From Aradus depressus (Eukaryota; Arthropoda; Insecta; Hemiptera; Aradidae), in contig OY759215.1 of the NCBI GenBank assembly GCA_963662175.1, positions 47,261,213 through 47,325,212 of the forward strand: a stretch of DNA of 64,000 nt, read 5' to 3'. The notes beneath the pieces were generated by a model. The model saw only the letters and a list, made by a program, of their open reading frames with translations. It made no database searches and was not told where the DNA came from. The position numbers were made by a program, and so were the translations under genes. Shown here piece by piece: positions 20,920-31,950 of the stretch; the first letter of the stretch is position 1; each line of letters starts with the position of its first letter.

Positions 20920-21345
20920 TGGAAGTATCAAAATGTAGAATAGATTCATTGTTGCACCGACAAGGCCCTCTAGAAGGGAAGTAGGTACTAGCGGGCCACA
21001 TATAATGACCCGGTTGTGAGGTAGGTTCATGTTATTAAAGGTTCCACGTGCTCACGGTTCCTAGTCCGGTTACTCCAAGGTTGTCTCTATTATGTCCCTT
21101 CCCAGATGTGTCACCTCCCATACATTGTCTATTGACAATCTGCCTAAATTAGTCATGTCCTAAAAAACAAAACCTACATACGGTTCATTTCTGATATCCT
21201 TAAATTGGGACATATCGCCAAGGGCGAATTTGAATTTTCTTGTTCATGCCAATCATAAGATAATTTACAGAGAATAGAAAAATGAGAACAGGTAGGTACA
21301 ACAACCTTGATAACTATTTAACAGTGTACAGTTGTATATTATTCC
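20920..21345. other. Unassigned stretch
   Basis: Nothing recognised. More mixed base composition than its neighbours. Confidence 0.4.
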
Positions 21346-21346
21346 T

Positions 21347-22985
21347 TTCTTATACATACAGTATATTCGAGATCCAGTTTTTCACGTTTCAAGGTCTCCT
21401 GAATAAATTTTGAACATTTTCGCGATTATTTATTTACATAGACGTGGCAATATGATTGGAAGACTCTAACACAGAAACGATTGTAGATATGTATTTGAAA
21501 TTTGTGATTAAGATTTCACATGCGCTAACGCAGATCTGATTAATTACACAGGCCAGCGATGAAAAAACTTTTTTTGATTATTTTTCCTTTCCTCTATGTA
21601 TTTTGGTCTGCTGAATTCGAAAATGACACCGAAATTGCAGTATCACAAACCTTTTTCTCACTAAATGCAATTCTGATATAGTATTAGTATCTATTATCCG
21701 ATAATTTTCTGTTCTTGAAAATAAAAATGATTAAATTAATAAGGTGTTTAACGTAACTAGCGCTTGCCTGTAACTAAGGAGCACTATTATCACTATTCAG
21801 AAGGCAGTACCTTTTTTTTTCATCGTTATCAGCTGTTTATCTGTGTTAACCATGTTCTCAACTAAGTGAGAAGAACCTACGGCGTTTTGTGTTGAAGTCA
21901 TGGCGAACCGTGGATGTGTAAACTCTCCGAACATTTTCTGTTATATTTGTATAATAAATATTAGTCGAAATTGGACGAAAATTAACACAACTTTTCTTCA
22001 GAGGCTAACTACACTTTACAATATACCGCTTATATTAATGACTTATTAAAAAAAAATTTCAAATATAAGTTGTAGACAAAAATTGGAACACTTTATATGC
22101 GATATTATTTGTTGCAGGTTGCCCCGTTTTCAACATACTAGAACCGTCCTTAAGTGTCATTTTGAAATTCATTTTTTTAGACGTTTGCCAGATTTATGAG
22201 AAAACGGATTGTTCTTACCAAAAATGTTTGTCATTAAATTTTCAATCTCCAATTTGTCTTTAGACTGGAGTATTTCGAAGTAATATTTAAATTGAATTGG
22301 ATAGCAACAAATTATATATATATTTATTTATTATTATTGGTGGTTTTAAATGGAAAATTATAAAAAAAATATTATGTGGCTATTACAAGACTTCTTATAG
22401 AGGGCGCCGGTAGCTCAGTGGTATGCGTGCTTGTCTTCTGAGCTCAAGAACGTGGGTTCGAAACCAGTCCGAGGCCCTTAGTTTATTTTATCTGAGAGGT
22501 AAAATAAACTTAAGCACGCCGTCCTTCGGATGAGACGTTAAGCGATGGTCCCGAGTCTGTACAATGTCAAGTACTACCCTGCCCTAGGTGAATAAAAATG
22601 TAGGACTCCCACAGTAGTGTCGGGCTCATGTCCACCAGAGTGACGAAAGAGAGCGCTCTGGTAGTAGACGTTATGACCTCGTAGTTAAAGCCCGGGCATG
22701 AGTCATAAAACCTAACCTAAGACTTTCTTATTCTAGCCAATTTAGTACTGATCTCTCCCCCTCCCCCAAATTCATTTCATACTGGCATTACTGGGTATAA
22801 GAAAGTCATAATCCGTATTATCCTGTACAACGAAAATAATAAAAAAAAAAACAGGCCAGCACATTACTTTCATATTGCCAGTAATGCCATTATGAAATAA
22901 TTTTGAAAAAAGGGACGGTGGAGAGAGAGAGTGATCTGTGAAAGCGTAGTTGGTATAAGAAAGTTCGATAATGGTCACATCACAT
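21347..22985 (+). repeat. RepB long copy, interrupted and SINE-bearing
   Basis: Starts 'ttcttatacatacagtat' and contains 'gagatccagtttttcacg', 'gtcgaaattggacgaaaatt' and 'gcaggttgccccgttttc'. It ends 'gttggtataagaaagttc' plus 'ggtcacatcacat'. About 410 bp of unrelated sequence (21547-21960) splits the 5' part and a SINE (22399-22718) splits the 3' part. The last 260 bp form an inverted pair around 22.84 kb. Confidence 0.75.
22399..22718 (+). mobile_element. SINE, near full-length, nested in RepB
   Basis: TSD 'aagacttcttat' (22387-22398) versus 'aagactttcttat' (22719-22731). It has an intact A box TAGCTCAGTGG and B box GGTTCGAAACC, with a short deletion in the middle of the body. The tail is AAAACCTAACCT. 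It interrupts the 'ggactttcttata' border of the inner inverted repeat. Confidence 0.93.
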
Positions 22986-23175
22986 ATTTTATGTATTGTA
23001 ATCGTGTAATGTCTCTGTGTGTGTATGTGATTAGAACTTTGTGAGCGCTTTAACTCAGTAACGATTGAAGCAGTAAACTTATGAGTATAAACTTATCAGT
23101 AGATTTATGAGAAATACGGTTTTTGGAAGGTCCTTAAGAAGATATACGAGTATGTCATTCTTTTCCAAAAGTAAA
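22985..23175 (+). repeat. RepB 5'-part fragment
   Basis: 'tattgtaatcgtg' and 'gtgtatgtgattagaac', then 'gtgagcgctttaactcagtaacgattg'. It is placed directly after the previous RepB copy in the same orientation. Confidence 0.65.
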
Positions 23176-23282
23176 CTAAGTTAAGAAGTTCTTTGCTAGA
23201 ATGGCGATTGGGTTATTTAACATTTGTAACAGAGTGGACTAGAAATAAAAACAAAAGTAACTCAGAAAGAGTCTGTGACTGT

Positions 23283-23500
23283 GGGTAGGAAGGGGGGGTG
23301 ATGCAATGGGAGCAGTGTCTGGAGGTAACCAGGGCGGAACCCGGGGGGAGGGGTTACAACACCGGGCGGCGGGGGCGGGCAGAGGGCGGCCTCTCGTAAC
23401 TGTGGGGGCCTGGCATATACCACGGGTTCAGCCCCACACAGTGGACACTATCAAATGTTACATGAGACGCATGACTGGGGATTATAAACAGCTTTGAAGG
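23283..23500. other. GC-rich patch with G-runs
   Basis: Successive runs of three to eight G between 23289 and 23393 on the + strand stand out in an AT-rich window and could form a G-quadruplex. The 63-codon frame through it (23306-23497) is Gly/Arg-rich and has no known motif. It may be the edge of an unknown element. Confidence 0.5.
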
Positions 23501-23544
23501 GCCTGCGGCAAACACGCTTACAACTAAAAATATGTGACGTGGCT

Positions 23545-23700
23545 TCGCAGGACTCTCACTCCCCCCCCCCCCCTCGCAAATTTAATTCATGGCGTTACTG
23601 GGTATATGAAAGTTATAAGCCGGCAGTATGTATTGAATTTGAGAGGAGAGAGGTGGTGGAAAAGTGTTCTGTAAAAAGGCGGTTGGCAAAAAAAAAATCA
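23545..23700 (+). repeat. RepB inner-repeat fragment
   Basis: 'atggcgttactgggtatatg' parallels 'ctggcattactgggtataag' at 22.78 kb. The 'gagagaggtggtgg' stretch parallels the purine-rich end of RepB. Confidence 0.45.
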
Positions 23701-23761
23701 TGTATGTACTTACTTGCCACCTCACATGTTCCTTAGTTGCCACAGATATGTTCTTTATTGA

Positions 23762-24025
23762 AGGGAAACTTCTTTAGCGAGACTAGTGAATCGGAATTAC
23801 CTCGACATAAAAAATCAAACATGAAACGCTATGGAGAGGAGGATGAGTAGCGCATGCGTACAAGTCAACTACGTGTTTAGGCCAGTGTCGATGCATCAGC
23901 TGTTAATACGTTTGATTCTTAATTGAATACGTTTAGTTTTTATTCTGAGTTAGTATTAAATAGTTGAAAATGACAAAAACTTCAACGGAACATGTTTGAC
24001 AATTCCGTGCAAGACAAAATTCCAT
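23762..24025 (+). repeat. RepF: TE-like leader, copy 1
   Basis: Closely matches 47.60-47.89 kb, including 'ttctttagcgagactagtga', 'cctcgacataaaaaatcaaa', 'gcgcatgcgtacaagtcaac' and an ATG-starting 'atgaca-aaactt' near the end. The short frame after the ATG reads M-T-K-T-S-T-E-H-V, then a stop, then Q-F-R-A-R-Q. The family is unknown. This looks like a promoter/leader followed by the start of a transposon protein. Confidence 0.6.
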
Positions 24026-24124
24026 TTACATTTTTTAATTATTAACATTCATTAAGTTTTTAATTATTGATTAAAATTTTTCTATCCAAAATTAATTTAA
24101 TTCAATCTACAATGTAAACTTGAA

Positions 24125-24430
24125 GGTATACGGGAGGCATTAGGCCAGGTTCTGGACGACACAGAGGGACAAAAACAACAGCTGATCGCTGTCAAGAATA
24201 TCGGCAACGTATTAAAGAAAATTGTGAACGTCTTATTCAAAATAATCGTTAGTAAAATTTTAATTATTACCGTTTTCTAAATCATTACTTATTTTTACAA
24301 AAATTATTACGTTATAATTTACATTATTATTATTATTTAATTTCTCTTCTAGGTCAAAATAATTCTATGAAAGTGGAAGAACCCTCGAATATTAATAATT
24401 ATTTATATTCGAGGGTTCTTCTACTTTATA
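24125..24430 (+). pseudogene. Split transposon-like reading frame with possible intron
   Basis: The segment 24125-24252 is open and reads ...KTTADRCQEYRQRIKENCERLIQNN, an Arg/Glu-rich helix of the kind found at the N-terminus of several transposon proteins. It then meets a stop. At 24353 'ctcttctag' looks like a 3' splice site. The next frame reads G-Q-N-N-S-M-K-V-E-E-P-S-N-I, repeating the Q-N-N of the first part. An intron of about 100 bp is therefore plausible, but the 5' site (GTTAGT) is weak. RepF lies just upstream in the same orientation and may be its leader. Confidence 0.35.
24371..24426. repeat. 22-bp-arm hairpin
   Basis: Arms 24371-24392 and 24405-24426 pair with one mismatch around a 12-bp AT loop. 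It sits inside the second part of the split reading frame. It could be an element terminus, or the sub-terminal hairpin that a Helitron-like 3' end would have. No CTRR end is evident. Confidence 0.75.
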
Positions 24431-24497
24431 GCTTCTGATGTAATAAATATTATATATATCATAAAGATAAAATGACTTAGATAAAAACTTATTTGAC

Positions 24498-24541
24498 CAA
24501 TTCGCGCTGGGGTAGTACATTGCCGGTGATTCACCTTTTTT
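24498..24541 (+). repeat. RepA 3'-terminal fragment
   Basis: Only 'aattcgcgctggggtagtac' and 'ccggtgattcacc' plus T-run. The shortest clear RepA end in the window. Confidence 0.65.
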
Positions 24542-24759
24542 TTAAGCCCTAGTACTGCTCAGAAATAATTCTACATTGTCTGCTTTCTTCACATTGGACA
24601 TAAAAATTGGGTTCATAATAGACTCCCATAAAGGTTTAATCAAATGAGGAGCTAGAATGATTTTTTTTTTTTTTGCTTTGGATGAGATCCTTCTAAGGAG
24701 CTGCAGCGCTGCCGGTTCTCCTGTACGTCGCTTGCGTTTCACTCCTTTTCGGATCGTCC

Positions 24760-25055
24760 GAGAAACGGACCAGATTAAAAAAAATGCCGATAGAATAAAA
24801 TTATCGACACGAAATTTTATATGTGTATCCAGGAACCCGTAAGAACAACCCCTAATTGATGCAAGGAGAGGAGGAATAACTCAACCATAACTGCCGATGA
24901 AATTATTATATTGATACAACATTTAGTATGAGAATTCCAAAGTCCATAGGTAAGTCAACTATTGGTTAGTCAAAACAATCAATTAGTTTTGGTGGGAGAG
25001 CAAAAACTTAATTGATTAATTCGTGTTCAGGAAGCACATTCCCGGGTATTCACAT
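24760..25055 (+). repeat. RepA partial copy
   Basis: Contains 'tgccgatagaataaaattat', 'ataactgccgatgaaatt', 'caattagttttggtgggag' and an end 'ttcgtgttcaggaagcac'. Confidence 0.7.
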
Positions 25056-25261
25056 AGATACTTAACATTTTTTTCATTTCATATTGACATACATTTTTTG
25101 CTTTTATTTATACTCCAATGAATACAAATACACAAATAAAAACCATTGTTGTTCCTATCTTTATTCGCCATATTACTTTTCTTTTAATCTTGTAAATAAT
25201 ATTTTATGATTCATTTTTATGCATTAACATTACTTTGAAATATTTCCTATGGAAATTTATT

Positions 25262-25680
25262 TTACATTCTTTGGGGGTGCTAAAATTGTTGGTCGTATTG
25301 GTTCTCATCTCAAATCTAAGGATAAACTTGAAGTGATTGTAAATTTAATAACCAACATTTTCATTGGGAACTAATTTTTCAATAGGACTAACCTTTTTCC
25401 GATGAATCTAGCAATCGTCTAAAAAATTAGTTTAAAAAGGTCGGTTTTCGAAAAATCATATTTATTTTAAAATGTGCCTTTTAGGTATCTCTACAACTTT
25501 TATTTGTAGAGATTTTTGATAAAGTCATAAGTATAAGCAGTATCTAGTAGAATATATTTACGCCCTGAATAAAAGTGGACTTAATTTTCGTCCAATTTTG
25601 GTCAAAAATTACTACATAACTACAATTGTTTTTAAGTTAGAGCGCTCACAGTTCTAAACATAGACACAACAATTTTTTCT
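25262..25680 (-). repeat. RepB middle segment
   Basis: On the minus strand: 'gagcgctctaac', 'ggacgaaaattaagtccac', 'aataaaagttgtagagat' and 'cggaaaaaggttagtccta'. Both ends of the family are absent. Confidence 0.7.
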
Positions 25681-26084
25681 ACATTAACTATATTCGCCGT
25701 AGTCCTTTTTTTGTAATCTTGTATCTTAATACCTGAGTAGTAAACTGTTAGCGAGTAATAGACAACGGATCCACTATGAAAGCATCAAAAAATGATTTGT
25801 CGTAAATTACCATGTTTTCAATATTCAGTAAATCATGTCCTATAATATTGCGAAAGACGTTTTTATAGTTTGGGTTCTGGGAAAATCGAACCATATTCTA
25901 GCCCTTTGCACATCAGCTAATATTTTTAGATTTTGCAATATCCAGCGTCTACAGTTTCTAAAAACCTGTCATAGATATAGGGAGATTTAAGACTAAATGA
26001 GGCGCCATGTATGCGAGAGGGAAAGAGAAGATAAACTTTATTCCCCTTTCATTATTAACAGAATGTCGATCGATTGCGTGTTTA

Positions 26085-26090
26085 CTTGTG

Positions 26091-26138
<48 letters not shown>

Positions 26139-26965
26139 CTCTCTACCGCAAAAACGATTGCAGCTATGAACTTGAAATTTGGAATGAAGGGGTCACATGT
26201 TCTAACTTAAGTCTGATTAGATCTTGAGAAATTTAGACTACTTTCCAAGGCACCTAACTAAATTTTACAAGATTCAGCTTGTGTTTATGGCCTAATAAAA
26301 TATCTTTCCAAGTAATTGTTGTAGAGAATAATAAAGTACATAATTTTTATGAAATAACTTTTTCACAGGTTGACCAGTTTTCGAGATACATGCCGAAAAC
26401 CGTCTTGAAATGAAGTTCTGAAACACATATTTTTAGACGTTTACTTAACTTACCCGAAAACGGTTAGTCCTATCGAAAAATTGACAATGACCAAAGTTGT
26501 TCTTTATAAAATATAATAAAAGTCCTCAGATTTGAGATAGGATCAATACGACAAAAGTTACAGCGCCCCGAAGAATGTAAACTAAATGTCTATAAGGAAT
26601 ATAAGTAATTTTTAAATCATAACTCATAGCAACAAACTTTAAAATATGTTATACGTATCGGTAGTTTTTTGAAAAATTATAGAAATTTAAAATTTAATTT
26701 AATTAAATTAAGAAAAATAATGGGAGGCGGCCATTACAGGATTTTCTTATACCAGCAACGCTTACAGATCACTCTCTCTCCCCTTCTCCTTCTCAAAATC
26801 ATTTCATTTTGTCTCTTTGTACAGCGTTATCTTGAGAGTAGACATTCTTATACCCAGTCATTACACCAGTAAGAAATAATTTTGAAAAGGGGGAAAAAGA
26901 GTGATCAGTAAGCGTGGTTGGTATAAGCAAGTGCTGTAATGGCTATATCGCAATTTTTTTAAATA
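26085..26965 (+). repeat. RepB copy with (TG)n expansion
   Basis: A (TG)n tract at 26093-26136 replaces the family's short 'tgtgtgtatgtg'. After it come 'accgcaaaaacgattgcagc', 'gagaataataaagtaca', 'ccgaaaaccgtcttgaaatg' and the 3' foldback ending 'ggttggtataagcaagtgc'. A nearly complete example of the family. Confidence 0.8.
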
Positions 26966-28384
26966 ATCTGAAACCTGCCCTCCAATGTACCTCAACAAAA
27001 ATCCCATCCCTTTAAAAAAAACGAAATTCGCTATCAGTCGCTAAATCCAAATATACAAAATTATATTCCCTTCTTAGTTCCCACAATAATCCTCTAGTCC
27101 GTGCCCTATTCTGCCATACTTCCCCAACGACGGCTTAAGCGTCAATGGCCTAGAGACCTCCTGAGCAGAAGCAGTGACAGTGATTAGCTACAAATGAGAG
27201 AAAAACAGTGACTAGGGAGTGTCACCACTGGGTGATTTCTCCTCTCCTGACATTTTGACATTGCCATTATCTCTTTATTAGGACATTTGATTGTTGTATT
27301 TATTTGTATACAGTTGTAAATAGCTATTTGTAAATAAAATAAAAAAATAATAAACTGAATGAATTGTTTCGTCCGATATAGAAAAATTCAACATCAAAAA
27401 AACTTGCTGTTCCCCGTAATAGAATAAGGGAGACCGTATCGTTCAAGGTCAAGTACAAATAGTGCGTTTCTGTGGCAATGTTGACTTACCTTTCTCATTA
27501 TATTTATTGTATATTATTGCGAAATTTAGTATAACCATTTAAGGAAAATGACTTATGCTTGGACTTGAAATCTACAAACAGCATATATAGAAGAGGGTAA
27601 CCCCCTCCTCCCTCCCTGCATTATTTTATAATTAATTGTCAAACTTTTCTCCACGATTTTTGATATGTTAAAATCTTATTACGAATGCCACGAAAACATT
27701 TCATACTGTAGTTACCTCATGTTTGGACGAAAACCAACCCCATTTTTTCGACGTTTGCTTGTTTTACGGAAAAAATTCTATCTCGGATTTGTGCAGGATA
27801 ACAATTCTTCCTTATACTATAGGTATATGCAATTAAAAAAATGGATGCAGCAGATAAAATGCATCAACACTCTACGAATTCATTCGTAGAAGCATCAAAG
27901 AATGTTTCCCAGTAAACATGATCGTTCACCGCCAGTAACTGTCAGTTCCTTCTACCGAAAAGTCAGTCCTTACAACCTGTTGTATGTGAAAGGTTGAACG
28001 TACAAGGATGATTGTTAAGTTTGTTCCTTTGAAGATGCTCCTTACTCTACTCCGTCTATTTAGAAGAGAAATTTCATGTGAATATTACAACTCATGTTGG
28101 CTGGTTGTGAAAGTACTTTCTTGACACCGCACCATATGGATTAAGTATGTGAGTGCTGACTTGAGTGGAATATAGGTCAGTCCCGACTGTCACCCGTCCC
28201 GGTTCTACAATGACCTAAACACTATTTAGATTCTTGTCTTCTCTCATTTTCTTTTTATTCTTCTCAACGATCTAACAGTTAAAGAACTTGAAGACAACCA
28301 CAAATATGTACTCAGCCATCTTTCTCCAAAAATCTTCATATAAAAAATGTTTTAGTTTTGAAAATTAACCAGTCACTGAACGGT
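26966..28384. other. Unassigned stretch
   Basis: Mostly AT-rich with C-rich patches at 27.60 kb. At 27.75-27.79 kb a phrase resembling RepB ('cgacgtttgcttgttttacg') suggests a decayed piece, which explains the 74-codon + frame there. No gene found. Confidence 0.4.
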
Positions 28385-28672
28385 TAGTTATTATGACTCA
28401 TGCCCGGGCTTTAATTACGAGGTCATATTGTCTAATACCAGAGCACACTTTCGTCACTCTGATAGACATGAATGAGTCTGACACTACTGTGGAAGTCCTA
28501 AATGTTGCCTATCTAATTTTATTCACCTAGGGTAAGGGGTCTTTAACGAGTATCTGACATCGCACAGGCTCGGGACCATCGCTTATTGTCCCATCCGAAG
28601 GACATCGTGCTCAAGGTTTCTTCATCTCCCAGGAAAAAAAACTTAAACCTCGACCGCGGGTTGAACTTATAG
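28385..28672 (-). repeat. SINE, diverged copy
   Basis: The minus strand lacks the A box but keeps 'cgcggtcgaggttt', a shortened body and 'aaagcccgggcatgagtcat'. Its tail is 'aataactaacc', a mix of the two tail types. Confidence 0.85.
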
Positions 28673-29142
28673 ATATAAATATATATATCTACTTATTATT
28701 ATCACACAGAGCGAAGTTATACCTTACATTGGGTTTTTCAATAGGTATATACTGCCGTCAAAAGGCGAAAGGCAGCAACTCTGAAAAACTGATTTTGAGA
28801 AATTAAGGGTTGAAGTCTTTTGAAGGTTTGGGAACCCTGCGAGCTCGAGAAGCCATCCTCACTTTCCTGTAACCTGTTGGTCAATAATTCATGTTATAAA
28901 AGTAACGAAACGGAACGGTGTCAATGGTGGACCAACCTGACATACAAAATAAGGCCAAATCGTGTCAACTGATTAGCATTGAAGTCAGACATTTTAGGAA
29001 AGTGTTGTATGTAAGTGGGCTCAGAACACCGAAGACAATGTTAATCGGCCATGTTGTTATTTTCAAACCGACCCCCGGTACTCCTTTCCCTCTTATAGAT
29101 ACTTTCATAAAGATTTCTTTTCATTCATCGTTTTTAGCGAAC
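28673..29142. other. Unassigned stretch with 84-codon frame
   Basis: The + frame 28918-29172 runs into RepA at its end. Its composition is unremarkable and no domain is seen. Confidence 0.35.
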
Positions 29143-29462
29143 TGTTTACTTCTTCAGCTTTACGAAGTATAGGTGAAGTTATGCAATCGGTCAGATATTT
29201 GATGCCGAGATTTTTTGTTTTCCAACCTCCTGATTCCATGAATGAAAAAAAATGTATGTCTGTCTATGTATCTGTGAACACAATAACACCCGAAGAAGGA
29301 ATGTGTCAACACGAAATTTTATATGTGTATCCTGACCCTCTAAGGACGGATTAGGGGGGAGAATTAACACAAAAAAACGAATAACTGCCGTTGTAATGAA
29401 TGAATTTTATATGTAAATTCAAAGCCTTGTAAGAACGAGTCCAATTAATTTTCAGCTGATGA
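29143..29462 (+). repeat. RepA 5'-half copy
   Basis: Begins 'ttacttcttcagctttacg' with 'aagtataggtgaagttatg' and stops in 'ttaattttcagctga' of the third module. Confidence 0.75.
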
Positions 29463-29556
29463 GTGAGGCTGATTACCCACGGTTCAGTCGCGTCGATGGC
29501 TCCCAGCGGAGGGAAAAAAAGGCAGTATAACCAAGCGCTGGGGATGAGCGCGGGGT

Positions 29557-29564
29557 GCTCTAAC
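29557..29564. repeat. 8-bp target-site duplication, left, of hAT derivative
   Basis: gctctaac, repeated exactly at 30307-30314. An 8-bp duplication is the hallmark of hAT transposition. Confidence 0.93.
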
Positions 29565-30306
29565 TAGGTATGGGTATCGATTAACCAATTAATCGAAATA
29601 ATCGATGTTTTGGTAAAATAATCGGTGATTTTTTAACGATTATTAAATTTTTAATTAAAATTACAACTCATCCGAAAAACAGGAGAAAAAAAAAGAAAAA
29701 TGAATTAACTATAATTTATCCGAAGTGCAACTCGCCTAAAAAAGTGGGAGGAGACTATCGTATCGACTATCGATACAACACAGTGCCTCTGTGGTGAATT
29801 GGTGATAAGTAAAAAGTAACCTTCTAATAGTTCTACTTCTAATTCTAATTTCTAATCATTTGTGTTTTGTCATTTGTGAGTTGTGATTGACTGATTGTAT
29901 TAACTTTTGTTTGTGCGTTCGTCTTGTGCCACTCGGTGTTCTTTTTTTTTTATTAGTTAACTTTATTAGTTAAAAGAAGATGCCTGCCAAAAGTGTGGTT
30001 TGGCAGCATTTGGAGAAGGAGAATAATCATCCTAAGTGTCGGCATTGTGGAGTTATAATAAAAACATGTGGGAACACGACCAACTTTAAAAACCACCTGG
30101 AGCACAAACATCCCATAATTGGCCTGAAGAGGCCTGCACAACTGAAAGAGACGGAGGCTCCTGCCAGTAAAAAAGATAAATTATCTGCCAATGCCAGTTC
30201 TGTATTAATCGATTATTTAACTAACAATTAATAAGCGTATCGATTAATTAGTAAAAATAATAATCCATGTCATTAATCGATGTTTTGTGGTCGATACCCA
30301 TCCCTA
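29565..30306 (+). mobile_element. hAT transposon deletion derivative carrying only a BED finger
   Basis: A 742-bp element with TIRs TAGGTATGGGTATCGATTAA (left) and TAGGGATGGGTATCGA (right, reverse strand), framed by an 8-bp TSD. Both ends have extra AATCGAT repeats that may be transposase-binding sites. The left 400 bp look like promoter/leader and the right 75 bp follow the stop codon directly. The catalytic transposase and dimerisation regions of an autonomous hAT (normally about 600 residues) are gone. Exact TSDs and a clean ORF argue for a fairly recent insertion. It cannot move unless transposase is supplied from elsewhere. Confidence 0.93.
29980..30231 (+). CDS. BED-type zinc-finger protein, 83 residues, from truncated hAT transposase
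   Basis: The ORF starts at the first ATG after a T-run and ends 75 bp before the element's right end. Residues 5-45 form a complete BED finger: aromatic W8, zinc ligands C20 and C23 (C-R-H-C), the conserved G-N-T-T-N at 31-35, then H39 and H44. BED fingers are DNA-binding domains at the N-terminus of hAT transposases. Residues 46-83 are Lys/Ala/Ser-rich and the transposase core is absent. If expressed, the product could bind hAT ends without cutting and act as a titrating repressor; that is inference. The finger shows no stop or frameshift although the rest is deleted. Whether it is transcribed is unknown. Confidence 0.85.
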   Translation: MPAKSVVWQHLEKENNHPKCRHCGVIIKTCGNTTNFKNHLEHKHPIIGLKRPAQLKETEAPASKKDKLSANASSVLIDYLTNN

Positions 30307-30314
30307 GCTCTAAC

Positions 30315-31569
30315 ACTGCCCACCTGCGATCATCGCCGGCCATAAAATCCAACAATATAGCCACCGTGTTCCCAAGCTCTTTTGGGAAGTGCCTATAAGG
30401 GAGGATGAAGAACCCAACCGATCGATTATATTGAATTCCTATAAATTATATTATCAGTCCATTGGACCTGCGGCTGAGAGTTGTAGACTTTTCAGGTCAC
30501 GGCTTTCATGCGATAAAATAATATGTGAATTATTAAGGATAACCGCTGTTACATCTCGGCTTCTGGTTCCTTCGTTACTCGAGGCCTTGGTTTAGCAATC
30601 ATTAAACAAAATGCAATTTGAAACGCCTTCAGGAAGTAGGCAATAATTTGTCTCCATATGAAGTTCTGTGTAATCATACAGTCATAAATTTCTAACAAAA
30701 TCCTTAACAAAGCACATTCTGAATTACACAAATATATACATATATAAGGTTCTTAGGTCTTGGAAAATTGATGGTGACAATTGAAAAAATTTGTTTTATA
30801 TTAATTTTTTTTATTATCCAATATAAACATAATAATTAACTTATGCTGTGGTCGGACTGTCATTTTCTTTTCTACTTCGAGTTGTGGATCACGTGCATCA
30901 CTTACCCTGATGTTCTGTGATCTTAATTTATTTTTCTTTATTTCTACTGGGATTAGGCTGTCTCGACGGCTGAACGGGGTCATATTTCTGGGCAAAGGAA
31001 GAAAGACAGACTTCCTGGTCAGACGGACATGGACACTCGGGGACAGACAAACGTAAACAGCCTCGCCAGACCGACTCTCTCCCCTCCCCTCCCCTCCCTT
31101 CATGCCGAAGCCCTCTCGATACTTAATATCAAATAATAATTAATTATTTAATGTTTTTATTATTTTTTTATTATTCAGGTACCCCTAATTACAGACCGTT
31201 ACAATATATAAATATTTGAGAGAGAGAAAGGATACAACTAGTCGATTATTGCAATTACAAACATGAAACAAACACCACTTTTCACTAGTGCCCTACAGCC
31301 GGCTGGGCTTTTCACTATATTTTATCCTGTCCATAATCGAACCTCCTCTCCGCTACGCCCCCAAGCTCAACTTTTTCTCCAATGGTACGCTATATTTTTC
31401 TGTTAAAGTTCTGAAACTAGATTTTAGAAAAAAAAAATAAAATAAACAAAGAAATAATACTGTTGTTATAAGAATTCCGATAGATATTCAGAGGGACAGA
31501 TCCATCATTTGTTGTCCAATTTTTAAATCGGCTTCAATCTACCCTTTCTCATGGGAAGGCATTGAAATT
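30315..31569. other. Unassigned stretch
   Basis: The first 300 bp are of mixed composition and may be the insertion host of the hAT element. The 68-codon frame 30389-30595 has no known motif. From 30.8 to 31.1 kb a purine/pyrimidine-skewed block ('cccctcccctcccct') gives a minus-strand frame that I do not believe. Confidence 0.4.
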
Positions 31570-31950
31570 TGTGTTTTTTTTACGACGTATTTTCTGGATG
31601 TTCTTAGGTCACAATGTGCGAGAAATAGAAAAGAAAGAAAAACATAGAAATACAATATAAAATATATACATATAAAAATAATAATAAAAAAAAAAAATGA
31701 ACCAATAAAAGTAAAATAAATTAGTAAATAACTAATAAAAAATAATTATATTAATAATGAAAATATTATATTAAACAAGAAGTAGATTGGAAAGACCTTA
31801 TAGGAGAGTGTCTGAGAAGGGAACGGTTTTTAAAACAAAGTTTATATAACAATTTTTTTTTTTATTAATTAGAAAAAAATTCGTTTTCTGAGTAGACGGT
31901 TTCATCTAACTTAAATATTTTTTTTGAAGTTTAATTTTTTATATCTTTCC
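31570..31950 (-). repeat. RepD copy 2
   Basis: Begins at 'tacgacgtattttctggatg' and 'cacaatgtgcgagaaatag', passes a long A-rich tract, and shares 'acggtttcatctaac-taa' and 'ttgaagttta' with 60.67-61.08 kb. Its CTGANGA core is lost. Confidence 0.65.

Noticed and set aside
24945..24957. ATAG|GTAAGT at 24.95 kb
   Set aside because: Inside RepA with no pyrimidine tract; the same place in sibling copies reads 'ataggtcaac'.
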